DNA of 64,000 bases from Citrobacter amalonaticus (GTDB lineage Bacteria; Pseudomonadota; Gammaproteobacteria; Enterobacterales; Enterobacteriaceae), in contig JARDVN010000001.1 of NCBI GenBank assembly GCA_028994555.1, forward strand, positions 3,162,001 through 3,226,000. The letters are read 5' to 3'. How positions within the stretch are numbered: position 1 is the first letter of the stretch; the number at the start of each line of letters is the position of its first letter. The notes below the pieces were generated by a model. The model worked only from the letters and a program-made list of their open reading frames with translations. It made no database searches and was not told where the DNA came from. Shown piece after piece: positions 14,259-22,924 of this stretch. Both the position numbers and the translations under genes were made by a program.

Positions 14259-15614
14259 ATGAGCCAGAAATTAAAAGTCGTCACTATTGGTGGCGGGAGC
14301 AGCTACACCCCGGAATTGCTGGAAGGCTTTATTAAGCGCTATCACGAATTGCCGGTTTCCGAATTGTGGCTGGTTGACGTTGAAGGCGGTGAAAAGAAAC
14401 TGGATATTATTTATCAACTTTGCCAGCGCATGATCGAAAAAGCGGGCGTGCCGATGAAGGTGTTTAAAACCCTGGACCGCCGCGAAGCATTGAAAGATGC
14501 CGATTTCGTGACCACACAACTGCGTGTTGGCCAGTTGAAAGCTCGCGAGCTGGATGAGCGTATTCCGCTGAGCCACGGCTATCTGGGCCAGGAAACCAAT
14601 GGTGCCGGTGGTCTGTTCAAAGGGCTGCGCACCATTCCGGTAATTTTTGACATCATTAAAGATGTGGAAGAACTGTGCCCGAATGCCTGGGTGATCAACT
14701 TTACCAACCCGGCGGGCATGGTGACTGAGGCGGTCTATCGTCATACGAACTTCAAACGCTTTATTGGCGTATGCAACATCCCGGTGGGCATGAAAATGTT
14801 TATCCACGATGTGCTGGCGCTGAAAGAGAGTGACGATTTATCGATCGACCTGTTTGGCCTCAACCACATGGTGTTCATCAAAGATGTGATCGTCAATGGC
14901 CAGTCACGCTTTGCTGAACTGCTGGACGGCGTGGCTTCGGGTCAGCTCAAGGCGTCTACGGTGAAAAACATTTTCGATCTGCCGTTCAGCGAAGGGCTGA
15001 TTCGTTCACTGAATCTGTTGCCATGCTCGTATCTGCTGTATTACTTCAAGCAAAAAGAGATGCTGGCGATTGAGATGGGTGAATACTACAAGGGCGGCGC
15101 ACGGGCGCAGGTCGTGCAACAGGTTGAGAAACAACTGTTCGATCTGTATAAAAACCCGGAACTCAACGTTAAGCCGAAGGAGCTGGAACAGCGCGGAGGG
15201 GCGTACTACTCTGACGCCGCCTGTGAAGTCATTAATGCGATTTTCAATGACAAGCAGACCGAGCATTACGTCAACATTCCGCATCACGGCCACGTCGATA
15301 ATATTCCGGCTGACTGGGCGGTGGAAATGACCTGTACGCTGGGCCGCGACGGGGCAACGCCGACGCCGCGTATCACTCATTTTGATGAGAAAGTGTTGGG
15401 TTTAATCTATACCATCAAAGGCTTTGAAGTGGCGGCCAGCAACGCGGCGCTGAGCGGCGAGTTTAACGATGTGCTGCTGGCGCTGAACCTGAGCCCGCTG
15501 GTGCATTCGGACCGCGATGCTGAAAGTCTGGCGCGTGAGCTGATTCTGGCGCACGAGAAGTGGCTGCCGAACTTTGCCCAGTGCATTGCGAAGCTGAAAG
15601 GCGCACAACACTAA
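14259..15614 (+). CDS. chbF: 6-phospho-chitobiase / 6-phospho-beta-glucosidase (GH4)
   Basis: ChbF is an NAD+- and Mn2+-dependent GH4 glycosidase that splits monoacetylchitobiose-6-phosphate after ChbG has deacetylated it. The Rossmann start is VVTIGGGSSYTPELLEG; metal-site residues lie in GVCNIPVGMKM and GLNHMVFIK. The 451-residue frame is intact and reaches chbG within 12 bases. Its place after chbR and the ChbF/ChbG pairing match E. coli. Confidence 0.97.
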   Translation: MSQKLKVVTIGGGSSYTPELLEGFIKRYHELPVSELWLVDVEGGEKKLDIIYQLCQRMIEKAGVPMKVFKTLDRREALKDADFVTTQLRVGQLKARELDERIPLSHGYLGQETNGAGGLFKGLRTIPVIFDIIKDVEELCPNAWVINFTNPAGMVTEAVYRHTNFKRFIGVCNIPVGMKMFIHDVLALKESDDLSIDLFGLNHMVFIKDVIVNGQSRFAELLDGVASGQLKASTVKNIFDLPFSEGLIRSLNLLPCSYLLYYFKQKEMLAIEMGEYYKGGARAQVVQQVEKQLFDLYKNPELNVKPKELEQRGGAYYSDAACEVINAIFNDKQTEHYVNIPHHGHVDNIPADWAVEMTCTLGRDGATPTPRITHFDEKVLGLIYTIKGFEVAASNAALSGEFNDVLLALNLSPLVHSDRDAESLARELILAHEKWLPNFAQCIAKLKGAQH

Positions 15615-15626
15615 AAGAGGCTGGCT

Positions 15627-16385
15627 ATGGAACGCTTATTGATAGTAAATGCGGACGATTTTGGCCTGAGCAAAGGGCAAAACTACGGCATCGTCGAGGC
15701 CTGCCGCCACGGCGTGGTAACCTCGACCACGGCGCTGGTAAACGGTGAAGCCATTGAGCATGCGGTCACCTTAAGCCGCGATCTGCCAACGCTTGCGGTG
15801 GGTATGCATTTTGTTCTGACGTTAGGTAAACCGCTGACCGCGATGCCGGGGTTAACCCGCGAAGGACGTCTGGGAAAATGGATCTGGCAGATGGCAGAAG
15901 ACGATACGCTGCCGCTGGACGAAATCGCCCGTGAACTTGCCTGTCAGTACCAGCGTTTCATCGACCTGTTCGGGCGGGAGCCGACGCATCTGGATAGCCA
16001 TCACCATGTGCATATGTTCCCGCAGATCTTCCCTCTCGTTGCCCGTTTCGCCGCCGAGCGCAATATTGCGTTGCGTATTGACCGTCAGCCGGCATTGCAG
16101 GCTGAGAAACTTCCGCAGACGCTGCGCAGCTCGCAAGGGTTCAGCAGTGAGTTTTACGGAGAAGAAATTACGGAAGCGTTGTTTTTGCATGTTCTCGACG
16201 AATCCGTAAAGCGTGGAGAGTCCTCACTGGAAGTCATGTGTCACCCGGCGTTTATCGACAATGTAATCCGTCAGAGCGCCTATTGTTACCCCCGTTTGAC
16301 TGAACTGGACGTGCTGACGTCGGCATCGCTTAAATATGCGATCGCTGAACGTGGTTACCGTCTGGGCAGTTTTCTTGATGTCTGA
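15627..16385 (+). CDS. chbG: Chitooligosaccharide deacetylase (YdjC family)
   Basis: ChbG removes one acetyl group from chitobiose-6-P, producing both the ChbR inducer and the ChbF substrate. The family metal site is clear: [11 protein letters not shown] at the N-terminus and [14 protein letters not shown] in the middle. The 252-residue frame is intact. It is the last gene of the operon, followed by a bidirectional terminator shared with katE. Confidence 0.96.
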   Translation: MERLLIVNADDFGLSKGQNYGIVEACRHGVVTSTTALVNGEAIEHAVTLSRDLPTLAVGMHFVLTLGKPLTAMPGLTREGRLGKWIWQMAEDDTLPLDEIARELACQYQRFIDLFGREPTHLDSHHHVHMFPQIFPLVARFAAERNIALRIDRQPALQAEKLPQTLRSSQGFSSEFYGEEITEALFLHVLDESVKRGESSLEVMCHPAFIDNVIRQSAYCYPRLTELDVLTSASLKYAIAERGYRLGSFLDV

Positions 16386-16396
16386 CTCCTGAGTTT

Positions 16397-16424
16397 GCGG
16401 CGCACGGGTGCGCCGCATTTTTTT
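16397..16424. terminator. Terminator between chbG and katE
   Basis: Stem GCGGCGCA / TGCGCCGC with a 4-base loop and ATTTTTTT on the plus strand, placed between the convergent ends of chbG and katE. Confidence 0.85.
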
Positions 16425-16437
16425 ACCAGGACCCGCC

Positions 16438-18697
16438 TTAAGCTGGTACGTTCGGGATTTTCGGTGTGCGTGACCAGACGCGATGGGCAGCCATTAGCGT
16501 GAACAATTCATCCATAAAATGGTTGTCCGCGCTGTCCGCTTCAACCACGCCTTCTTCCCCCTGACTCTCTACGTTCAGTACCGCTTTAAAGCGTCGGGCA
16601 TCACCCGCGAGGGCAATGGGTTTAAGGTGCTTATACGCCTCCAGCAGGTAGTAACGAGCGTCACCGCTGTCTTCGATATCGGCGATATCGCCACACGGCA
16701 CAATTACCGCATCCACCGTAAGCGAAGGCGCTCCGGCAAAGGTGGCGGCAATGGTGAGCGTTGAACCATCATCGGCAACCACTTCGCCCATTCGCGAATA
16801 GAGCAATTTCGCATGGACACCCTTTGCCTTAAGCGCCTGGAGTATAGAAAGCAGATCGGCGGATTTCACCTTGTCGTTAAGCAAAATCCCGACCACGCGA
16901 CCTTTGATATCGCCGTCCGGCACGGCATAGAGGCTAAGCGAAGGATCTTTGTTCAGTCCGTTGACCTCTGGCGGCGGCGCAATTTGTGTCTGTTCATCGG
17001 TTAACGTGATGCCGAGATTTTTCCCGACCGCCTGTGCGAGCTTAATGTCGATATGCGCCAGCTGATCGACCACTCGTTCGCGAATGTAAGCACGGACCAC
17101 TTTACTCAGCTCAAAGCTGAAGGCATCAATAATATGCAACTGCTCAACGGGCGTCTGGCTAAGCCAGAACAGGCGAGGGTGAGCATAATATTCGCCGAAC
17201 GAAGGGCTGCGCTCGCGGACTTTATTACCATCCACGCGCTCCTGATAAGACTCAAAGCCACCGCGCTTCGGCCCCGGCGGCGTTTCGCGCGGCCAGTTGT
17301 CGTTAATCGAGTTGGGTTCGTAATTCGCCGGGTTAGTATCAATATCCTGGCGGTGCATGCCGTCGCGCTGGAAATTGTGATACGGGCACGTCGGGCGATT
17401 GATTGGGATTTCGTGGAAGTTAGGCCCACCAAGACGGCTAATCTGCGTATCGGTATACGAGAACAGACGCCCCTGCAGCAGCGGATCGTTAGTGAAATCA
17501 ATACCGGGGACGATATGACCCGGGTGGAAGGCAGCCTGTTCGTTCTCGGCGAAGAAGTTGTCAGGGTTACGGTTTAGCACCATTTTGCCGACACGTTGTA
17601 CCGGAACCAGCGCTTCCGGGATGAGCTTGGTGGGATCCAGCAGGTCGAAGTCGAACTTAAATTCATCTTCCTCCGGGATAAGCTGTAAACCCAGCTCATA
17701 TTCCGGGAAGTCACCGGCTTCAATCGCCTCCCACAACTCCCTGCGATGGAAGTCCGGGTCACGACCGGTCAACTTTTGGGCTTCATCCCACACCAGAGAC
17801 GCTTTGCCCGCCAGCGGTTTCCAGTGAAAACGAACGAAGGTGGCTTTGCCTTCAGCGTTAATCAGGCGGAACGTATGGATACCGAAACCTTCCATCGTGC
17901 GATAACTGCGTGGGATACCACGATCGGACATCGCCCACATGACGTTGTGCAGGGTTTCTGGTTGTAGCGAGACGTAATCCCAGAAGGTATCATGCGCGCT
18001 TTGTCCCTGAGGGATGGCCCAGTGCGGCTCCGGTTTTACGGCGTGGACGAAATCAGGAAACTTGTGCGCATCCTGAATAAAAAAGATCGGGGTGTTATTG
18101 CCAACCAGATCAAAAATCCCTTCCTCGGTGTAAAACTTGGTGGCAAAACCACGGATGTCACGCACTGTATCCGCCGAACCCGCGCCGCCCTGAACGGTAG
18201 AGAAGCGTACGAAAACCGGCGTAATTTTATCCGGGTCACAGAGAAAATCGGCTTTGGTGATATCGCTCAGATTTTTATAGGGCTGGAAATAGCCGTGGGC
18301 TGCAGAGCCGCGCGCATGGACGATCCTCTCAGGAATGCGCTCATGGTCAAAATGGGTGATTTTTTCACGCAGGATGAAGTCTTCAAGCAGCGTCGGACCA
18401 CGGCTGCCCGCACGCAATGAATTCTGATCGTCAGCAATGCGTACGCCCTGATTAGTGGTGAGCGCAAAATTTTCGCTGCCCTTGCGTACCGTTTCCAGAT
18501 CGCTCAGCTTTTTTATTACCGGTCTCCGGGGCTTTCAGACTGCCGGGCGCTGTGGGTTGCGCGCCTGGAGGCGTCGGTTCAGGTGTAGGGCGGTGTGACC
18601 CATCGTCAGGCGCCAGAGAGTCCAGACCAGGTTTTGCTTCACGCTGATCGTGTACCGGTGATTGATGCGGATGGGGATTTTTCTCGCTATGCGACAT
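16438..18697 (-). CDS. katE: Catalase HPII (one homopolymer frameshift)
   Basis: KatE is the large-subunit heme d catalase of stationary phase (sigma-S). N-terminal arm [14 protein letters not shown]; catalytic His in [15 protein letters not shown]; active-site Asn in [12 protein letters not shown]; heme-ligand Tyr region in [16 protein letters not shown]-terminal flavodoxin-like domain with [15 protein letters not shown]. One extra base in a T run at 18519-18524 (A on the coding strand) breaks the frame after about residue 60; repair restores [21 protein letters not shown]... The repaired length is 752, against 753 in E. coli. Confidence 0.96.
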
Positions 18698-18912
18698 TGA
18701 ACTCGTCTCCTTTTTTCATTGCTGAAAGGGTCGTTGCTTTTGTCAAAACCCTCTAACTATAGTCCACACGCGTGATCCCGCCGGGCAGAATGCGGATGAC
18801 GATGTCGGCAGACAGCGCAAAGCGCACGGCCAGAGCAGGACGGGCGGGGGGTAAAATCGGCTAAGATAGTTCTTTTCTGATTTTTGAATTTGTCTTAGTG
18901 AAGCTATTAATG

Positions 18913-19153
18913 ATGAAACCTCTTCGCCAACAAAATCGCCCGGTTATTAGCTATGTTCCGCGTGTTGAACCTGCACCGCCCGAACATGCGATAAAAATGG
19001 ACGCGTTTCGTGACGTGTGGATCTTGCGCGGGAAATATGTCGCGTTTGTCTTAATGGGGGGAGTCGTTCAGGCGTTCGCCAGTGTTCAGCGAGGCGGAAT
19101 CGGCCCAGCGTTGGGCAAATCAGATTCGTCAGGAAAACGAAATAGCAGATTAA
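18913..19153 (+). CDS. cedA: Cell division modulator CedA (one homopolymer frameshift)
   Basis: CedA is a small DNA- and RNA polymerase-binding protein that restores division in over-initiating dnaAcos cells. The frame reads MKPLRQQNRPVISYVPRVEP, then FRDVWILRGKYVAFVLMG. It breaks in a run of six G (19056-19061); with five it continues ESFRRSPVFSEAESAQRWAN and ends IADstop at 19153, 79 residues in all, close to E. coli (80). Upstream in-frame starts (ATG 18910, GTG 18898) are possible. Confidence 0.9.
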
Positions 19154-19407
19154 TTCCGACATAAAAAAACCGCCCTGATGGAATAGCCTCGCCCCGGGAG
19201 ACAACTTCTGCCCCCACGGCGAGGTCTGTCCATGCTTCCCGTTAATCCTCCTCCTGGTGCTCAAACTTCCAGAACAGAGCGCTCTCAGGGCTCAGAGGCT
19301 CTCCACTTCACCATTATCTCTGTTACCTAATCGGGGGGCCAGAAAGGCCGGACGTTTGAAACAAAAGCGCACTATGCCGCGCAAGCAGTGTGGTACATAA
19401 AATAATC
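19154..19407. other. Structured, unassigned region after cedA
   Basis: About 250 bases without a gene. It is unusually rich in potential hairpins: CCTCGCC (about 19187-19193) pairs with GGCGAGG (about 19218-19224), and AGAGCGCTCT near 19276 is self-complementary. On the minus strand the region ends AGGGCGGTTTTTTT, which resembles a transcript end but lacks an obvious adjacent stem. A small RNA is possible; I do not recognise one. Confidence 0.35.
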
Positions 19408-19441
19408 TATACAAAGTGTATAAAATAATACATAGTGTATT
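19408..19441. promoter_or_regulatory. Tandem palindromic operators before the RidA/lyase cassette
   Basis: Two near-identical 15-bp inverted repeats, TATACAAAGTGTATA (19408-19422) and AATACATAGTGTATT (19427-19441), are spaced 19 bases apart and end 27 bases before the first start codon. A tandem dyad overlapping the expected promoter is typical of an operator. The regulator at 20924 is the natural candidate, by position only. Confidence 0.6.
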
Positions 19442-19467
19442 AAACATGACGCGCAGGAGAGCCGTAT

Positions 19468-19859
19468 ATGCACCCGGATATCACATTAAACTCAACGTCC
19501 TGTGGACTTCCCCCCCGCGGGTCACTACTCGGCGAGCGTGACAGCAGGGGGGATTTGTTTTTATCTCAGGACAACTGCCCGTTACCCGGCTCGGTGAGAA
19601 AAAGGCGGAGGCCTCTTTTGACGAACAGACCAGACTCGTTCTGGCAAATATTGATGCCTGCCTGGAAGGCGCTGGCGTATCCCGTCAGCATCTGGTTTCT
19701 GTCCGTGTCTATGTGACAGATATCAGTCTCTGGCCGACGTTTAATGAAATCTACGCCGAATGGATTGGTGATTTCCGTCCATCTCGTGTCGTTGCAGGGG
19801 TTGCAGAGCTGCATTACGGCTCTGCCTTAGAAGTGGAAGCTATCGCGCTGGCGCAATAA
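19468..19859 (+). CDS. RidA/YjgF-family enamine/imine deaminase (two homopolymer frameshifts)
   Basis: RidA proteins hydrolyse reactive enamines/imines released by PLP-dependent dehydratases. After removing one base from a C run (19510-19516) and one from a G run (19547-19552) the frame gives LNSTSCGLPPAGHYSASVTA, GFVFISGQLPV, then NIDACLEGAGVSRQHLVSVRVYVTDISLWPTFNEIY and FRPSRVVAGVAELHYGSALEVEAIALAQ, 129 residues, the family length. The RidA signature Arg is in FRPSRVV. It lies 31 bases before a PLP lyase, suggesting it clears that enzyme's imine product. It is a different paralogue from yoaB in this window. Confidence 0.85.
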
Positions 19860-19890
19860 GCCCGACGCTTAACGTTATACAGGTGAAAAT

Positions 19891-20871
19891 ATGACTGAGA
19901 CGACACGCCCGGAATATGCTGATATTGCCGCTGCCGCCGAACGCATTGAAGGATATGCAAACAAGACGCCGGTGATGACCTCCCGGACCGTCAATGAGGC
20001 GTTTGGCGCCGAGGTTTTCTTTAAATGTGAAAACTTCCAGCGTATGGGGGCCTTTAAGTTTCGCGGGGCGATGAATGCGTTACGCCAGTTTACGCCGGAA
20101 CAGCGGGCTGCTGGTGTGGTGACATTTTCTTCCGGAAATCATGCCCAGGCGATAGCGCTGTCAGCAAAATTGTTGGGTATTCCGGCGACCATCATCATGC
20201 CCCATGATGCGCCAGCTGCGAAAGTGGCGGCGACCAAAGGATATGGCGGCAACGTTGTGATGTACGATCGCTATACGGAAGATCGTGAACAGATTGGCCG
20301 CGAACTGGCTGAAAAACAAGGCTTGACGCTCATCCCTCCTTACGATCATCCCCATGTTATCGCCGGTCAGGGCACTGCAACCAAGGAGTTAATTGAAGAG
20401 GTTGGCTCACTGGATGTTCTTTTTGTCTGCCTGGGTGGCGGTGGGTTGCTTTCTGGTTCAGCGCTGGCCGCCCGGCAACTCTCGCCAGATTGCATTGTTT
20501 ATGGCGTGGAACCTGAAGCCGGTAATGACGGACAGCAGTCTTTCAGAAGTGGCAAAATCGTTCACATCGATACGCCAGAAACCATCGCTGATGGTGCACA
20601 GACGCAACATCTGGGGCACTATACATTCCCTCTGATTCAAAAATACGTGAATGACATTCTGACCGTTTCAGACGATGAATTAATTGCCGCGATGACGTTT
20701 ATGGCCGAGCGTATGAAAATTGTCGTGGAACCCACCGGCTGTCTTGGTTTTGCCGCGGCAAGGGCGAGAAAAGCAGAACTCCGTGGGAAGAAAGTCGGCA
20801 TTATCATCAGCGGCGGCAATGTGGATATCGCGCGCTACGCTGAATTCCTGGCCAGGAAAGCCGTCTCGTGA
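19891..20871 (+). CDS. Fold-type II PLP ammonia-lyase (threo-3-hydroxyaspartate / threonine dehydratase or serine racemase type)
   Basis: An intact 326-residue enzyme. The PLP lysine is in GAFKFRGAMNAL, the substrate-loop motif is SSGNHAQA, the phosphate-binding loop is GGGGLLSG, and the C-terminal pyridine-ring contact is in IISGGNVD. There is no C-terminal ACT domain, so it is not biosynthetic IlvA. The best guess is a serine racemase-like or L-threo-3-hydroxyaspartate ammonia-lyase; family members show both activities and the substrate cannot be fixed from sequence. A RidA-type gene upstream and a regulator 52 bases downstream suggest one operon for catabolism of a hydroxy-amino acid. Confidence 0.85.
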   Translation: MTETTRPEYADIAAAAERIEGYANKTPVMTSRTVNEAFGAEVFFKCENFQRMGAFKFRGAMNALRQFTPEQRAAGVVTFSSGNHAQAIALSAKLLGIPATIIMPHDAPAAKVAATKGYGGNVVMYDRYTEDREQIGRELAEKQGLTLIPPYDHPHVIAGQGTATKELIEEVGSLDVLFVCLGGGGLLSGSALAARQLSPDCIVYGVEPEAGNDGQQSFRSGKIVHIDTPETIADGAQTQHLGHYTFPLIQKYVNDILTVSDDELIAAMTFMAERMKIVVEPTGCLGFAAARARKAELRGKKVGIIISGGNVDIARYAEFLARKAVS

Positions 20872-20923
20872 GGCTGTAAACGGAGAGCAATAATGACAAC
20901 GGGCATCACTGTGGGAGACCGGC

Positions 20924-21553
20924 ATGCCAAAAAACGACGAGAATTCGCTTCTCAGCCAACTTGACACGATCGCGAAGGGATTAAGCGAAACGTTTTCTCC
21001 CTTTTGCGAAGTCGTTGTGCATGACCTCCAGGATCCTGAGCACGCGATTATGTCGATACATAATAATTTATCCGGACGTGAGGTTGGGCAACCGGCCACG
21101 GAACTCGGGCTGGCAAGGATTGCGTCTTCTGATTTCCCTGAAATTATTGCGAACTACGGCAATGAGTTTGCCGATGGACGTCCGGTAAAAAGTACGTCCA
21201 TTGGGATTAAAAATGAAAAGGGCAAATACGTTGCAGCGTTATGCCTTAATGTCGATATGACGCTTTTCCGGGGGATGCAGAGCGCGCTGGCGCGTTTTAC
21301 CGAAACAGCGAGCTCACCGGTGCGTGAACATCTTGACCCCGGGAGTACGGAAGTTATTCGCCAGCGAATCGATGATTTTGCCGCAAAGCGCGCCACCACG
21401 GCGCGCGCACTTAAAATGGAAGACAGAAAGATTCTGATCCAACAGTTACGCAAAGAAGGGCTGCTCAATGTCCGTAAATCTATGGATACGGTGGCGCAAT
21501 ATTTAGGCGTCTCTCGGGCGACAGCCTATCTTTATGCGCGACAGTCCGGGTGA
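20924..21553 (+). CDS. YheO/DauR-like transcriptional regulator
   Basis: 209 residues with two domains: an N-terminal YheO-type PAS sensor (FSPFCEVVVHDLQDPEHAIMSI, about residues 20-115) and a C-terminal YheO-type HTH (LRKEGLLNVRKSMDTVAQYLGVSRATAYLYAR, about 175-207). Characterised relatives such as DauR control amino acid catabolic operons. The start is uncertain: ATG 20924 has GGGAG upstream. If the A run at 20929-20934 also carries one extra base, ATG 20893 (after CGGAGAGC) would be in frame and the protein about ten residues longer. Probably the local regulator of the lyase cassette. Confidence 0.82.
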   Translation: MPKNDENSLLSQLDTIAKGLSETFSPFCEVVVHDLQDPEHAIMSIHNNLSGREVGQPATELGLARIASSDFPEIIANYGNEFADGRPVKSTSIGIKNEKGKYVAALCLNVDMTLFRGMQSALARFTETASSPVREHLDPGSTEVIRQRIDDFAAKRATTARALKMEDRKILIQQLRKEGLLNVRKSMDTVAQYLGVSRATAYLYARQSG

Positions 21554-21731
21554 ATACGCTGGTGTGCAATATATCATCTCCTATTTATTGTCCTGCATGA
21601 ATAATGAGCAAACGAACGGTCGTAATAAGGGAAAGTCATCCACACCTATTGCAGGGGTAATTTGAGTTATGTATTATCTCGCCCGCTTCTGATAATGAGT
21701 AGATTCTCAATCAGAAATAAAAACCGACAGA

Positions 21732-21806
21732 CCGCCATTAGCTCATCTGGAAGAGCGAACGACTTTTGTTGTAGGGAACGGGGTTCGAGGCCTCGATGGC
21801 GGCCCA
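21732..21806 (+). ncRNA. tRNA-like RNA with no normal anticodon arm
   Basis: The sequence folds as a tRNA: acceptor CCGCCAT (21732-21738) pairs perfectly with ATGGCGG (21796-21802); D arm GCTC / GAGC encloses an 8-base loop with GG; T arm CGGGG / CCTCG (one G-U) encloses TTCGAGG; discriminator C and encoded CCA end at 21806. The anticodon region does not form the usual 5-bp stem with a 7-base loop. Its best pairing is ACGAC / GTTGT (one G-U) closed by only TTTT. It may be a decayed tRNA or a non-decoding tRNA mimic. Confidence 0.6.
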
Positions 21807-21815
21807 AATTTGAAG

Positions 21816-21841
21816 GCCCGGACGTTTGTCCGGGCTTTTTT
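21816..21841 (+). terminator. Terminator after the tRNA-like RNA
   Basis: Perfect stem GCCCGGAC / GTCCGGGC, loop GTTT, then TTTTTT. The T tract is on the plus strand, ten bases after the encoded CCA. It therefore suits the tRNA-like transcript better than the oppositely oriented beta-lactamase gene. Confidence 0.85.
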
Positions 21842-21846
21842 GCATC

Positions 21847-22732
21847 TTATTCTGTTTGCGTCACAATCTTCGCGGCGGCGGCCAGAACATCTTTACGCCC
21901 TTTGGCATCCTGCTGCGGCTGTGTAAAGTAGGTGACGAGGATCAGCGGCGCACGACCTTCGGGCCAGATCACCGCGATATCATTGGTTGTGCCATAGTCG
22001 CCGCCTCCGGTTTTATCGCCAACCACCCAGTTTTCAGGCAGTCCGGCACGAATACTTTGCCCACCGGTCGTGTTGCCTTTCAACCACGCAACCAGCTGCG
22101 CGCGCTGTGCATCTGCCAGCGCATCGCCCAGCGTCAGCTTGCGCAGGCTTTGCGCCATCGCCAGCGGTGATGTGGTATCTCGCTCATCACCAGGGAGAGC
22201 GGTGTTGAGTTCAGGTTCTGTTCGATCCAGACGAAAGGTGGTGTCGCCAATTGAGCGGGCAAAGGCCGTAACGTTGCTGGTTCCGCCCAGATGCTCAAGC
22301 AATTTATTCATTGCCGTATTATCGCTGTATTGCAGTGCGGCTGCGCTTAATTCCGCCAGGGTCATCTCTTTATTGACGTATTTTTCCGTCACCGGATTCC
22401 AGTTCGTCAGATCGGAATTTTTGATGGTCATTTTCTGCTGCAAAATATCATGCCGGGTTTCACTTTGTTTTAATACCGCAGCGGCGACCATCGTTTTACT
22501 GGTACTGCACATAGGAAAGCGTTCGTTACCACGATAAAGGATTTGCGAACGATCGGCGGTATTAATCAGCGCAACGCCCAGTCGACCACCTGATTGTTTT
22601 TCTAATGCAGCCAGCTTTTGTTGAACGGGGGTGAAGTCTCCCTTATCACGAGCCAAAAGCGGTGAACTAACGGTAAAGCAAGCGAGCAGAATGGGAAGTA
22701 GTACAATCTGATGGAGTCGTTTTTTTTAGCAT
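21847..22732 (-). CDS. Chromosomal class A beta-lactamase, SED/CKO/CTX-M-like (one homopolymer frameshift)
   Basis: A periplasmic serine beta-lactamase. Catalytic motifs are all present: Ser70 and Lys73 in CSTSK, the SDN loop in [10 protein letters not shown], Glu166 and Asn170 in RTEPELN, and KTG in [21 protein letters not shown]. It resembles the chromosomal Citrobacter/Klebsiella enzymes (SED, CKO, OXY) and CTX-M. An extra base in the T run at 22720-22727 hides the start; repaired, ATG 22732 gives a signal peptide [19 protein letters not shown] ending SSPLLA and a 294-residue precursor. Divergent from a LysR regulator, as in inducible systems. The exact allele family cannot be set by eye. 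Confidence 0.92.
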
Positions 22733-22862
22733 AAGTCACTACCTTAATAATCAGTAAATTAATAAACGCATGCACTTTATTTTTCCCACTCAGACGGACA
22801 AAAAAAGAAAGAGAGTTAAAGGCGCATGATATGTCTGAGATGCCAGAACTATCCGCTCTCGG

Positions 22863-22879
22863 CGCTTGCTTAACAAGCG
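22863..22879. promoter_or_regulatory. Candidate LysR operator in the bla-regulator intergenic
   Basis: CGCTTG, spacer CTTAA, CAAGCG: a perfect 6-bp dyad containing a T-N11-A type core, 46 bases before the regulator start in the 192-base divergent region. AmpR-type regulators bind such a site to control both genes. Confidence 0.55.
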
Positions 22880-22924
22880 AGAAGAATTTACCCTGGGTTA
22901 AAGAAAAACTTATGAGTCTTTATT

